64,000 nt of DNA, from positions 1-64,000 of the forward strand of contig NZ_VDGT01000024.1 of NCBI RefSeq assembly GCF_006335015.1, written 5' to 3'. Source of the DNA: Streptomyces sedi. GTDB taxonomy: Bacteria > Actinomycetota > Actinomycetes > Streptomycetales > Streptomycetaceae. This document shows, in pieces, positions 32,603-41,376 of this stretch (positions are counted from its first letter, which is position 1; every line of letters begins with the position of its first letter). Below the pieces are notes generated by a model. That model saw nothing but the letters and a program-made list of their open reading frames with translations. It was not told where the DNA came from and ran no database searches. A program made the translations under genes and the position numbers.

Positions 32603-33406
32603 TCAGACGCCGGTCGGCCCCGAGTGGCCCCTGGCGTCGTACCGCTTCATGTGTTCCAGCACCCGCTCGGCGGTGGGCTCCCGCATGTCGTCCACCACCC
32701 GGCCGTCGGCGAGGAAGACCGCGCGGTCCGCGTAGCCGGCGGCCACCGGGTCGTGGGTCACCATGACCACGGTCTGGCCCAGTTCACGGACCGAGTTCCG
32801 CAGGAAGCCGAGGATCTCGGCCCCGGCGCGCGAGTCGAGGTTCCCCGTCGGCTCGTCCCCGAAGACGATCTCCGGCTGGCCGGCCAACGCCCTGGCGACC
32901 GCCACGCGTTGCTGCTGGCCGCCGGAGAGCTGGGCCGGCCGGTGCTTGAGCCGCTTGCTCAGCCCGACGGTCGCGATCACCTGGTCCAGCCACGCGCGGT
33001 CGGGCCTGGTGCCGGCGATGCCCATCGGCAGCGTGATGTTCTCCAGGGCGTTGAGCGTCGGCAGCAGGTTGAAGGTCTGGAAGACGAAGCCGACGCGGTC
33101 CCTGCGGAGTTGGGTGAGCTTCCGGTCGCTCAGCCCGTTCAGTTCCGTGTCGCCGAGCCTGGCCGAGCCGGCGGAGATGCTGTCCAGGCCGGCCATGCAG
33201 TGCATCAGCGTGGACTTGCCGGAGCCCGAGGGGCCCATGATCGCGGTGAACCGCCCTCGTTCGAAGGCGACGCTGACCCCGTCGAGCGCCACCACCCTCG
33301 TCTCGTCGCTCCCGTAGACCTTGGTCAGCCCCTCGGCGCTGGCCGCGAAGCCGTGGGGGCGGGGGCGGGTCGAATCGGTGTGCTGGGCGGGCGCTTGGTA
33401 GGACAC
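32603..33406 (-). CDS. ABC transporter ATP-binding protein, LolD/MacB type, without adjacent permease
   Basis: A complete 267-residue ATPase: Walker A GPSGSGKST, Q-loop FVFQTFNLLPTLNA, signature LSGGQQQRVAVARALAG, Walker B EIVFGDEPTGNLD, and H-loop MVTHDP. Its tail (VVDDMREPTAERVLEHMKRY) parallels the fragment at 2-97. Such ATPases normally pair with an FtsX permease, but neither neighbour encodes one; cfa converges and bldA diverges. It may serve the permease at 94-2679 or another elsewhere. Confidence 0.9.
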   Translation of the reverse strand: MSYQAPAQHTDSTRPRPHGFAASAEGLTKVYGSDETRVVALDGVSVAFERGRFTAIMGPSGSGKSTLMHCMAGLDSISAGSARLGDTELNGLSDRKLTQLRRDRVGFVFQTFNLLPTLNALENITLPMGIAGTRPDRAWLDQVIATVGLSKRLKHRPAQLSGGQQQRVAVARALAGQPEIVFGDEPTGNLDSRAGAEILGFLRNSVRELGQTVVMVTHDPVAAGYADRAVFLADGRVVDDMREPTAERVLEHMKRYDARGHSGPTGV

Positions 33407-33781
33407 GGCGTACTCCAGCCAGGACGCGGGAAGGACTCCCCCATCCTGGGCCGAAACGCTCCGTCTGTGATCCCCCCGGTTGCCAACTCCTGGTTGTCCT
33501 CGGGGTGGAGACGGCCGGGTGCGTCGCCCTACCTGAGGAGGAGGTGATCCCTGAGTGTGCGGAAGGATGCGGAGGGTTGATTTGCGTCATTCCTCGGGGG
33601 CCGGCCGTGCGCCCTTTCGGCCAAAGACGCCTGTAGCAGCCCCAGCGCATACTGACGCGCCGTCAGCAGCTCATAAAATCAGACAACAGCGCTCCGGGGC
33701 ACCGGTGTTCGGACCGAATCCGGCCGTTAAGCTCGAATGACTCCCTCGGCGCCCCGGCGCCCGGTTCGGCTTGGGATCTGT
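33407..33781. other. divergent promoter region between the ABC ATPase and bldA
   Basis: No gene in these 375 nt. They contain an AT-richer stretch near 33660-33680 suitable for promoters, and a palindrome CTGACG-CGC-CGTCAG at 33652-33666 of the type bound by TetR-family repressors. Which transcript it controls is not clear. Confidence 0.5.
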
Positions 33782-33863
33782 GCCCGGATGGTGGAATGCA
33801 GACACGGTGAGCTTAAAACTCGCTGGCCTTCGGGCCGTGCCGGTTCAAGTCCGGCTCCGGGCA
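33782..33863 (+). tRNA. bldA: tRNA-Leu (anticodon UAA), bldA
   Basis: An 82-nt class II tRNA with acceptor GCCCGGA/TCCGGGC, anticodon stem GTGAG/CTCGC around CTTAAAA with TAA at 33814-33816, a variable arm GGCC-TTC-GGCC, and T loop TTCAAGTC. This is the only tRNA reading UUA. In Streptomyces it is bldA, the developmental switch: UUA is confined to regulators and secondary metabolism genes, and bldA mutants lack aerial hyphae and many antibiotics. CCA is not encoded exactly. Confidence 0.97.
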
Positions 33864-34118
33864 CCCAGAGCTTTCTCCTCGTCGAGCGGGGGCGTCGTCC
33901 CCGGCGCGGCACCGCTTCACCGTCCGTGAGGTTCGGCGGGTCGAACGGGCGGGCCGGTTCGTCGGCCCCGCGGCCCGGCAAGATCGGCCGGAGTGGACCC
34001 CGGGGCTGGGAACAAGACGCCTCTTCCAGTAGTTTCCATGGATGCACCTACCGTGCGGACTTTGCTAACGCATTACTCTGGTAGGCAAGGCCGCGCCGTG
34101 CGGCCATGGAGGAGTGAG

Positions 34119-34970
34119 ATGAGGAGCAGCAACCCGGTCTTCACGCGTCGGGGGTTCAGTCGGGACGGCGGCTACGCCGGCTTCAACGCCGGACCGCAGC
34201 CGCAGACCGGGAATCCGTACGCGGGAAGCCCTGCCAACCCCTACGCGCCGCAGCCGGGTAACCCGTATGCGCAGCCGCAGGTGGGCCCCGACGGCGGATA
34301 CGCGCCCACCCGCCCCAACGTGATGACGATCGACAGCGTCGTCTCGCGCACCGCGATCACCCTGGGTGCCGTGGTCGCCTCGGCGGCCGTCTCCTGGGTC
34401 GCCGACCTGCCGTTGGCGGCCGGCATCGTCTTCGCGCTGGTCGCCATGGGCCTCGGCCTGTGGCAGTCCTTCAAGCGCGAGCCGTCGCCGCCGCTGATCC
34501 TGGCCTACGCGGTCACCGAGGGCCTCTTCCTCGGCGCGATCAGCAACGCGATCAACCAGCAGGTGCCGGGCGCCGCGATGCAGGCGGTCATCGGCACGAT
34601 GGCGGTCTTCGCCGGTGTGCTGTTCATGTACAAGCAGCGCATCATCCGGGTCAACGCCCGGTTTACCAAGTTCGTCCTCGCGGCGGCCCTGGGCTTCATC
34701 CTGCTGTCCATGGTCAACCTCGTCGCCCTGATGATCGGCGGCGGCAACGGCCTGGGCCTGCGGGACGGCACGCTCGGCGTCATCTTCGGCGTGGTCGGCA
34801 TCATCCTCGGTGCCTGCTTCCTCGCCCTGGACTTCAAGATGGTCGAGGACGGCGTCGCCTACGGTGCCCCGGAGAAGGAGTCGTGGCTGGCCGCTTTCGG
34901 GCTGACCCTGACCCTGGTCTGGATCTACCTGGAGTTCCTGCGGCTGATCGCCATCCTTCAGGGCGACTGA
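34119..34970 (+). CDS. Bax inhibitor-1/YccA-family membrane protein
   Basis: A 283-residue protein. A Pro/Gln/Asn/Tyr-rich cytoplasmic N-terminus of about 65 residues (GNPYAGSPANPYAPQPGNPY) precedes seven membrane helices of the Bax inhibitor-1 fold, including the conserved EGLFLGAISNAIN segment. Bacterial members can act as calcium-leak channels; in actinobacteria the role is unknown. ATG 34119 has GGAGG at 6-7 nt; longer frames run back into the bldA downstream region. It is monocistronic, closed by the hairpin at 35030. Confidence 0.85.
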   Translation: MRSSNPVFTRRGFSRDGGYAGFNAGPQPQTGNPYAGSPANPYAPQPGNPYAQPQVGPDGGYAPTRPNVMTIDSVVSRTAITLGAVVASAAVSWVADLPLAAGIVFALVAMGLGLWQSFKREPSPPLILAYAVTEGLFLGAISNAINQQVPGAAMQAVIGTMAVFAGVLFMYKQRIIRVNARFTKFVLAAALGFILLSMVNLVALMIGGGNGLGLRDGTLGVIFGVVGIILGACFLALDFKMVEDGVAYGAPEKESWLAAFGLTLTLVWIYLEFLRLIAILQGD

Positions 34971-35029
34971 CCCCGCTGACCGCGCCGGCGCCGCCCAAGC
35001 GCCGCCGCACACGGCTTGAGGACCTCGAC

Positions 35030-35067
35030 GACGGGGCCCCGACGAGATCACTCGTCGGGGCCCCGTC
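35030..35067. terminator. bidirectional terminator after the Bax-inhibitor-like gene
   Basis: A perfect 17-bp stem with a 4-nt loop (ATCA) between convergent genes. Confidence 0.8.
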
Positions 35068-35112
35068 CGTCGTTCTCGGCGGCCCGGCGGCGCGTGCCCG
35101 CGCCGAAGGGCC

Positions 35113-35439
35113 TCAGACGGTGAAACCGTTCACCAGCCGCAGCGCCTCGGCCAGTTCGCGCTCCGCGCGCTCCCGGTCCTCGACGCCGGCGAGGGCGCGG
35201 GCCAGGTCGTCGCCGGTGACCGCGATCTGGTCGCCCACGGCCCACAGGCCCGCGTCGGGCACCCGCCGGGTGCCGCCCGCGTGCGGCTCCTCCAGCAGCT
35301 GCGCCCTGCGCGTCAGCTCGTCGGCGAGCGCGCGGCCCCGCTCGGCCGCGCCCCGGCGCAGCCGGCTCTCCGGCAGCCGCCGCAGGCGGTCCGCCGCGCG
35401 CTCCAGCGCGGCGGTCAACTCCGCCGTCTCCACGGTCAT
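35113..35439 (-). CDS. hypothetical alpha-helical protein, 108 residues
   Basis: A soluble, Arg/Glu/Ala-rich protein starting MTVETAELTAALERAADRL, mostly helical with heptad-like spacing in the first half and a short GLWAVGDQIAVTGDDLA segment before the final helix. GGGAGG lies 8 nt upstream of ATG 35439; a frame to 35469 adds ten residues. It is probably co-transcribed with the hypothetical gene at 35497-36387, 57 nt upstream. The helical core resembles small actinobacterial proteins of unknown role; I cannot assign a function. Confidence 0.65.
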   Translation of the reverse strand: MTVETAELTAALERAADRLRRLPESRLRRGAAERGRALADELTRRAQLLEEPHAGGTRRVPDAGLWAVGDQIAVTGDDLARALAGVEDRERAERELAEALRLVNGFTV

Positions 35440-35496
35440 TCCGTCCGCCTCCCGTGCCGCTCGTGCCACCCGGGCATCGTACGGCGCGCCGCGGCC

Positions 35497-36387
35497 CTAC
35501 TCGGGGCTGGAGGAGGCCACCACGCGGTCGGCCAGCAGATAGACGCTCTCCTCGTCCCCGCAGGAGAAGGTCAACGCGTAGGCGCCCGAGACGGCGGAGC
35601 CGCCCATCAGCACCGGCGGGTCGCCGTCGCGCAGCGCTGAGGCCAGCCGCTCGGCGGCCTCCTGGTGGCTGGGGGTGAGACAGAGCGTGGTGCCGTCGGC
35701 GAAGAGGAAGACGTCCAGGGTGCCCATCGGGCCCGGCCGGACGTCGGCCAACGGCACGCGCGCCGCCGCCAGTTCCGAGAGCCGGTCGGCGGTGGCCCAC
35801 GGGTCGCGGGAACGGCCGCAGGCGGCCGGGTCCGCGCGGTCCACCGGCTCGCCGGAGAGGGTGAAGCCGGGGTGCGACGGGTGTCGGCGCCTGGCGGCGG
35901 CCAGCTCGGCCGACTCCCCGGACTCCGTCCCCTCCACGGAGTCCTCGACGCCTTCGTCGGCCTGCCGGGGCACGAAGAGCGAGCCGTCGCGGACGCCGGG
36001 CGGCAGCGCGGAGTCGCTCAGCAGATAGCGCTCCAGCAGCGCGTCCAGCAGCTCCTCGTTGTCGTCGGCCGCCACATAGCTCAGCCCGCGGCCCGCCAGC
36101 AGCGCGCCCGGGTCCTCCTCGTCCCTGGCGTCCTGCTCCGCCCAGTACGCCCTGGCCTCGGCCAGTTCGCGCTCGCGCTCCTCGGAGAGCGCGGCGGCGA
36201 CGGCGTGCCTGACCTCGGCCGGGGACACCTCGGCCCGCGCCTGCGGCACCCGAGCCGCCTCGGAGGCCAACTCGGCGCGCAGCGCTGCCACGTCGCCGCG
36301 CAGGCCACGCACGGTGTAGAGGGACAGGCCGCCCAGCGTGACGGCGGTGGCTGCGCTCACCAGCAGGATGACGGATATGGCGCTCAC
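35497..36387 (-). CDS. hypothetical membrane-anchored protein
   Basis: A 296-residue protein with one N-terminal membrane helix (ISVILLVSAATAVTLGGLSL) and a following coiled coil (LRGDVAALRAELASEA), leaving the bulk as one soluble domain. The C-terminal third (MGTLDVFLFADGTTLCLTP, then YALTFSCGDEESVYLLADRV) resembles a roadblock/profilin-like alpha-beta fold. No catalytic motif is visible. The positive-side pattern suggests a small external N-terminus or signal anchor. It forms a two-gene unit with the helical protein downstream. Confidence 0.7.
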   Translation of the reverse strand: MSAISVILLVSAATAVTLGGLSLYTVRGLRGDVAALRAELASEAARVPQARAEVSPAEVRHAVAAALSEERERELAEARAYWAEQDARDEEDPGALLAGRGLSYVAADDNEELLDALLERYLLSDSALPPGVRDGSLFVPRQADEGVEDSVEGTESGESAELAAARRRHPSHPGFTLSGEPVDRADPAACGRSRDPWATADRLSELAAARVPLADVRPGPMGTLDVFLFADGTTLCLTPSHQEAAERLASALRDGDPPVLMGGSAVSGAYALTFSCGDEESVYLLADRVVASSSPE

Positions 36388-36507
36388 GGACTCGCTCCCA
36401 GTGCTGTCGGTCCCTGACTTCTTATCTCAGGTTTCCGGGGCGCGGACACGGCGTGCAGTGCAAAACGTCATGAACTGGACAGGTCTTTGGTCCTTTACGC
36501 GCCCCCC

Positions 36508-36527
36508 TTTGGTCGCTGACCTGCGAG
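36508..36527. repeat. 20-bp intergenic string shared with 24359-24378
   Basis: Second identical copy of the string described at 24359. Here it lies in the 296-nt gap upstream of the hypothetical membrane gene, flanked by CCCC and GGGG arms that could extend the hairpin. No gene is present in 36388-36683. Confidence 0.7.
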
Positions 36528-36614
36528 TTCGAGGGGTCGATACGGCATGGATCACATCCCGGGGCCGCTTCGGTATCGCCCGGATATACCGACGGCCGGA
36601 CGGCCGCCCGCCGG

Positions 36615-36670
36615 CGCGCGCCCCCCTTTCGGGTGTGACCGAAGGCACAGAAGCCACAAGGGGGCGCGCG
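36615..36670 (-). terminator. thiolase terminator
   Basis: Long-armed hairpin (13-bp stem with one bulge) directly after the thiolase stop on the minus strand, with a smaller TTCGG/CCGAA hairpin in its loop. Confidence 0.5.
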
Positions 36671-36683
36671 GCGGCCCGCGTTC

Positions 36684-37892
36684 TCAGCTGAGCCGCTCCA
36701 GCACCATCGCCATCCCCTGGCCGCCGCCCACGCACATGGTCTCCAGCCCGAACTGCTTGTCGTGCCAGCGCAGCGAGTTGATCAACGTGGTGGTGATCCG
36801 GGCGCCCGTCATCCCGAAGGGGTGGCCCACGGCGATCGCGCCGCCGTTGACGTTCAGCCGGTCCGGGTCGATGCCCAGGTCGCGGTAGGAGGGGATGACC
36901 TGGGCGGCGAACGCCTCGTTGATCTCCACCAGGTCGATGTCGTCGATCGTCAGCCCCGCCCGGTCCAGCGCGCGGCGGGAGGCCTCCACCGGGCCCAGGC
37001 CCATGATCTCGGGGGAGAGCGCGGAGAGCCCGGTGGAGACCACGCGGGCGAGCGGCGTGATGCCCAACTCCCTGGCGCGGGTGTCCGACATCACCACGAG
37101 GGCCGCGGCGCCGTCGTTCAACGGGCAGCAGTTCCCCGCGGTGATCCGGCCGTCGGGGCGGAAGACCGGCTTGAGGCCGGAGACCCCCTCCAGGGTCACC
37201 CCGGGGCGCGGGCCGTCGTCGGCGGCGACCACCGTGCCGTCGGGGGTGGTGACCGGGGTGATCTCGCGCTGCCAGAAGCCGTCGGCGATGGCGCGCTCGG
37301 CGCGCTGCTGGGAGCGCACCCCGAACTCGTCCATCTCCCGCCGCGAGACCCCCTTCAGCCGGGCCAGGTTCTCCGCGGTCTGGCCCATCGCCATGTAGAC
37401 GTCGGGCAGCAGGCCGTCCTCGCGCGGGTCGTGCCAGTCCTCGGTGCCGTGCTCGGCGCGCTCGGCGGTGCGGGCCTCGGCGTCGGCGAAGAGCGGGTTG
37501 TGCGTCTCGGCGCCCTCCCTGGGGTTGGACGAGATCACCTCGACGCCGGCCGAGACGAAGACGTCGCCCTCGCCCGCCCTGATGGCGTGCATCGCCATCC
37601 GCGTGGTCTGGAGCGAGGAGGAGCAGTAGCGGGTGATGGTGGTCGCCGGCAGATGGTCCATGCCGAGCTGTACGGCGACGACCCGGCCCAGGTTGCTGCC
37701 CTGGGCGCCCGACGGGATGCCGCAGCCGAGCAGCAGGTCGTCGATCTCGGTCGGGTCGAGCTGGGGCACCTGGTCGAGCGCGGCGCGCACGATCCCGGCC
37801 GTCAGGTCGTCGGGGCGCATCTCCCTCAGCGACCCCTTGCCCGCCCGTCCGATCGGCGAGCGGGCTGCTGAGACGATCACTGCTTCGGGCAC
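36684..37892 (-). CDS. acetyl-CoA C-acyltransferase (thiolase)
   Basis: A 402-residue thiolase. The acyl-accepting Cys90 is in TRYCSSSLQTTRMAMHAI, the catalytic His in GGAIAVGHPFGMTGAR, and the second Cys in ETMCVGGGQGMAMVLER. It condenses or thiolytically cleaves acyl-CoA in fatty acid degradation or acetoacetyl-CoA synthesis. The FadA-like ITRYCSSSL context and the single-gene arrangement suggest a beta-oxidation rather than polyketide role. No 3-hydroxyacyl-CoA dehydrogenase is adjacent. Confidence 0.92.
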   Translation of the reverse strand: MPEAVIVSAARSPIGRAGKGSLREMRPDDLTAGIVRAALDQVPQLDPTEIDDLLLGCGIPSGAQGSNLGRVVAVQLGMDHLPATTITRYCSSSLQTTRMAMHAIRAGEGDVFVSAGVEVISSNPREGAETHNPLFADAEARTAERAEHGTEDWHDPREDGLLPDVYMAMGQTAENLARLKGVSRREMDEFGVRSQQRAERAIADGFWQREITPVTTPDGTVVAADDGPRPGVTLEGVSGLKPVFRPDGRITAGNCCPLNDGAAALVVMSDTRARELGITPLARVVSTGLSALSPEIMGLGPVEASRRALDRAGLTIDDIDLVEINEAFAAQVIPSYRDLGIDPDRLNVNGGAIAVGHPFGMTGARITTTLINSLRWHDKQFGLETMCVGGGQGMAMVLERLS

Positions 37893-37959
37893 GGCTTCCT
37901 CCGGGGTCGGAAACGGGGCCGGCGCGGCCCACTCGAACGAAGTTACCGGCAGGTAGCGC

Positions 37960-39048
37960 CTATGTCACGGGCTCGCTCGACCGTCCCGCGCGCCCCCCTG
38001 GGCGCCCGTCCGCCGCCTCGTCGTCCTCCTCCGGCCGCCCCAGGGGCTCCGTCGACTCGTCGGGCAACGGGCGCCTGCGCCGGCGCTTGAGGAGCGCCCA
38101 GGGCGCGCGACGGCTGCCGCGCTCCGCCGAGCTGACCTCCGTGCCCCCTTCGAGCACCGCGCGCGCCGCCGCCCGGTCCACCGGCAGCAGCCGTTCCCCG
38201 CGTGGCACCCCGGGGCGCCGCTCCTCCGGCCAGGCGCCGAGCGCGGCGCAGAGCGTGGGCAGCACGGCCATCGCGGCCGTCGCGTAGCCGGCGGCCGAGG
38301 GGTGGTAGCGGTCGGGGCCGAACAACTCGCCGGGGTGGGCGGCGAACTCGGGCCCCAGCAGCGTGCCGAGCGAGACCGTCCGCCCGCCCAGCTCCACCAC
38401 GGCGATGGTCTGCGCCGCCGCCAGCTGCCGGCACAGCCGCCGCGCCACCCAGCGCAGCGGCTGCCCCACCGGCTCGACCGAGCCCAGGTCGGGACAGGTG
38501 CCGACGACGACCTGGCAGCCGGCGGTGCGCAGCCGGGAGACCGCCTCGGAGAGGTGGCGCACCGACTCGGCGGGCGAGACCCGGCCGGTGACGTCGTTGG
38601 CGCCGATCATGATCACGCACACGTCGGGGACCGGCGCCCGGCCCGGCTCGGTCAGCAGCAGCGAGACCTGGCGCTCCAGGTCGAGCGACCTCGCGCCGGA
38701 GAGCGCGACGCTGTGCAGCTCGACCGGCCGTTCGGAGACCGCGGCGAGCCCCGAGGCGAGCAGCGCGCCCGGGGTCTGCCGCGCCCGGTCGACGCCGAGC
38801 CCGGCGGCCGTCGAGTCGCCGAGCACCGCCAGCCGCCAGGGGACGCCGGAGGCCGCGGCGAACGCCGTCCCGTAGACCCCGTCCGCCACCGGCGGCTCGT
38901 CGTCGGACGCGCCGTCCCGCACCTGCCGCCTTGCGTAGCGGGCCTCGGTGAGCAGCAGCCCCAGGGCCGCGCCCCCCAACAGGCTGATCCCGCCGCCCCC
39001 GAACGCCGCCGCCGTCGCGATTCTCCGTGCCACCCGCGCCCTGGACAT
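37960..39048 (-). CDS. SGNH/GDSL-family hydrolase, membrane-anchored
   Basis: A 362-residue esterase-like protein. An N-terminal signal anchor (RVARRIATAAAFGGGGISLL) precedes the SGNH blocks: LGDSTAAGLGVDRARQTPG with the nucleophilic Ser, IMIGANDVTG with the oxyanion Asn, and DRYHPSAAGYATAA with catalytic Asp/His. The last about 80 residues are an Arg/Pro/Glu-rich tail. It should act outside the membrane on an ester of lipid or cell-wall polymer; substrate unknown. ATG 39048 has GGGAG; the frame to 39129 would run toward the divergent CBS promoter. The start region includes the 10-bp tandem repeat upstream. Confidence 0.85.
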   Translation of the reverse strand: MSRARVARRIATAAAFGGGGISLLGGAALGLLLTEARYARRQVRDGASDDEPPVADGVYGTAFAAASGVPWRLAVLGDSTAAGLGVDRARQTPGALLASGLAAVSERPVELHSVALSGARSLDLERQVSLLLTEPGRAPVPDVCVIMIGANDVTGRVSPAESVRHLSEAVSRLRTAGCQVVVGTCPDLGSVEPVGQPLRWVARRLCRQLAAAQTIAVVELGGRTVSLGTLLGPEFAAHPGELFGPDRYHPSAAGYATAAMAVLPTLCAALGAWPEERRPGVPRGERLLPVDRAAARAVLEGGTEVSSAERGSRRAPWALLKRRRRRPLPDESTEPLGRPEEDDEAADGRPGGRAGRSSEPVT

Positions 39049-39130
39049 CCACCACTCCCTCGTCGACCGCCCCGTACTTCTGTGGTGCCCAACCCGGCAA
39101 GCCGCGCAACGCAATAGGGTGCTCTCCATC

Positions 39131-39150
39131 GCCGTTCACAGCCGTTCACA
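39131..39150. repeat. two tandem 10-bp repeats before the cystathionine beta-synthase gene
   Basis: GCCGTTCACA occurs twice in direct succession, 36 bp before the GTG of the CBS gene and about 80 bp before the divergent hydrolase. A 10-bp period puts both copies on one face of the helix, suggesting a regulator binding site. Confidence 0.55.
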
Positions 39151-39185
39151 GCGGAAGAACCCGCCCCTGAAATGCGGAGACCCAC

Positions 39186-40580
39186 GTGCAGTATCACGAG
39201 TCGATGATCGAACTGGTCGGCAACACCCCGCTGGTCAGACTGAATCGAGTGACCGAGGGGATCGAGGCCACCGTCCTCGCCAAGGTCGAGTACTTCAACC
39301 CCGGCGGGTCGGTGAAGGACCGGATCGCCGTGCGGATGATCGAGGCCGCCGAGCGCTCGGGCGCGCTCAGGCCCGGCGGGGTGATCGTCGAGCCGACCTC
39401 GGGGAACACCGGCGTGGGGCTCGCCATCGTGGCCCAACAGAAGGGCTACCGCTGCGTCTTCGTCTGCCCCGACAAGGTCTCCACTGACAAGATCAACGTG
39501 CTGCGGGCCTACGGTGCCGAGGTCGTGGTCTGCCCCACCGCCGTCGACCCCGGGCACCCGGACTCCTACTACAACGTCTCCGACCGGCTGGTGCGCGAGA
39601 CCCCGGACGCCTGGAAGCCGGACCAGTACAGCAACCCGGACAACCCCCGTTCGCACTACGAGACCACGGGTCCCGAGCTCTGGAAGCAGACCGACGGCCG
39701 GATCACGCACTTCGTGGCCGGCGTCGGGACCGGCGGCACCATCTCGGGGACCGGGCGCTATCTGAGGGAGGTCAGCGACGGCCGGGTGCGGGTGATCGGC
39801 GCCGACCCCGAGGGCTCGGTCTACTCGGGCGGCTCCGGGCGGCCCTACCTGGTGGAGGGCGTCGGCGAGGACTTCTGGCCGACGGCCTACGACCGGGAGG
39901 TGGCCGACGGGATCGTGGCCGTCTCGGACAAGGACTCCTTCCAGATGACCCGCCGACTCGCGCGCGAGGAGGGCCTGTTGGTCGGCGGCTCCTGCGGGAT
40001 GGCGGTCGTCGGCGCGCTGGAGGTCGCCCGCGGGCTGGGCCCGGACGACGTGGTGGTGGTGCTGCTGCCGGACGGCGGGCGCGGCTACCTCAGCAAGATC
40101 TTCAACGACGAGTGGATGGCCGACTACGGCTTCCTGGAGGGCGGCGAGCCCGCCACCCGCGTCGGCGACGTGCTGCGCGCCAAGGACGGCGGGCTGCCGT
40201 CCCTGGTCCACATGCACCCCGAGGAGACGGTCGGGGAGGCGATCGAGGTGCTGCGCGAGTACGGCGTCTCCCAGATGCCGGTGGTCAAGCCGGGCGCGGG
40301 TCACCCCGACGTGATGGCGGCCGAGATCGTCGGCTCGGTGGTCGAACGGGAGCTGCTGGACGCCCTCTTCACCCAGCGCGCGGCGCTGGGCGACCCGCTG
40401 GAGTCGCACATGAGCGCGCCGCTGCCGCACGTGGGCTCGGGCGAGCCGATCGCCGACCTGATGGCCACGCTGCACGGCGCGGACGCGGCCGTGGTGCTGG
40501 TCGAGGGGAAGCCGACGGGCGTGGTGAGCCGGCAGGACCTGCTGGCGTTCCTGGCGGGGGACCGGCCGACCGGCGCCTGA
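39186..40580 (+). CDS. cystathionine beta-synthase
   Basis: A 464-residue PLP enzyme that joins serine (or O-acetylserine) and homocysteine in transsulfuration. PLP-binding Lys44 is in NPGGSVKDRI; the substrate loop EPTSGNTGVGLA and phosphate cradle GVGTGGTISGTGRYL follow. Residues about 340-460 are two CBS domains (MHPEETVGEAIEVLREYGVS; MSAPLPHVGSGEPIADLMAT), which may bind an adenosyl ligand. GTG 39186 has GGAG at 7 nt. A heme-binding N-terminus is absent, as in other bacterial forms. A hairpin follows at 40623. Confidence 0.93.
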   Translation: MQYHESMIELVGNTPLVRLNRVTEGIEATVLAKVEYFNPGGSVKDRIAVRMIEAAERSGALRPGGVIVEPTSGNTGVGLAIVAQQKGYRCVFVCPDKVSTDKINVLRAYGAEVVVCPTAVDPGHPDSYYNVSDRLVRETPDAWKPDQYSNPDNPRSHYETTGPELWKQTDGRITHFVAGVGTGGTISGTGRYLREVSDGRVRVIGADPEGSVYSGGSGRPYLVEGVGEDFWPTAYDREVADGIVAVSDKDSFQMTRRLAREEGLLVGGSCGMAVVGALEVARGLGPDDVVVVLLPDGGRGYLSKIFNDEWMADYGFLEGGEPATRVGDVLRAKDGGLPSLVHMHPEETVGEAIEVLREYGVSQMPVVKPGAGHPDVMAAEIVGSVVERELLDALFTQRAALGDPLESHMSAPLPHVGSGEPIADLMATLHGADAAVVLVEGKPTGVVSRQDLLAFLAGDRPTGA

Positions 40581-40932
40581 ACGACCGGTGCGCGCGGGGG
40601 CGTTCGGGACGGACGGACGGACGTCGGGGCGTCCCCGACCTGCGTGGATGCCCCGTGGTCACGTGGAGATCCCCAAGCGATCCCGAAGTGTCACGGCCGG
40701 GCAACGCGACGTTAACACCGCTCCGGCAGAGTTTCGGATGTCGGCACCAAGGACCTCCGGAGCGGCTCCCGGACCTCCCTGGTCGCCCGGACACGAGGCC
40801 ACGACCCGGCCCGTGTCCCCGCGGGGACCGCCGTCGTCCCGCCCCTGGCCTCGCGCCGGGGTGCGGCGGTCCCCGCCACTCTCCTTCCGGCTCGGCGCCA
40901 CCGGCCCGGGAGGCTCGGCCCCACTCGGCGTT
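40581..40932. other. convergent intergenic region with a CBS terminator
   Basis: No gene. A 7-bp hairpin at 40623-40639 (GTCGGGG-CGT-CCCCGAC) is the likely CBS terminator; the remainder is unremarkable GC-rich sequence with one AT-richer patch near 40695. Confidence 0.5.
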
Positions 40933-41376
40933 TCAGTCCCACTCGGAGTTCTTGTCGCCCCTGCCGCCGCCGCGCAGCCTGGTGTGGCCCAGGAAGCACG
41001 CGTTGACGCCGACAACGCCGGCCCAGCAGACCATCAGCCCGGCCAGGCCGGTCTGCACGGCGGCGATCGCGGACAGCGGGATGGCCAGCACCAGGGAGAG
41101 CGCGGCCAGGCCGAACGCCACCCCGGGGCCCTGCGTGTCGATGACCGAGGAGGACCTGCCGCCACCCCTGGCGATCACCATCTGCTGCTCGGCGACCTGG
41201 CGCCGCACGCGCTTGTCCACGGTCGTCTCGATGCGTTGTTCCACCTTCTCCAGGAAAGAGTCGACCAGTTCGGACTCGTACCCCTCGCCCAGCTCCTTGC
41301 GGGTCTGCACGGCGGCTTCGAGATCCCGTTTCAGGTCGGTGTCTCGGGTCAGCTCAGGATCGCGGCCACTCTTCAT
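40933..41376 (-). CDS. hypothetical membrane protein with N-terminal coiled coil
   Basis: A 147-residue protein. The first about 75 residues are charged and helical (LKRDLEAAVQTRKELGEGY, then FLEKVEQRIETTVDKRVRRQ), probably a coiled coil. They are followed by two membrane helices, AFGLAALSLVLAIPLSAIAA and LAGLMVCWAGVVGVNACFL. The C-terminus is basic then acidic. This matches a small Streptomyces family of integral membrane proteins without assigned function. Confidence 0.75.
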   Translation of the reverse strand: MKSGRDPELTRDTDLKRDLEAAVQTRKELGEGYESELVDSFLEKVEQRIETTVDKRVRRQVAEQQMVIARGGGRSSSVIDTQGPGVAFGLAALSLVLAIPLSAIAAVQTGLAGLMVCWAGVVGVNACFLGHTRLRGGGRGDKNSEWD

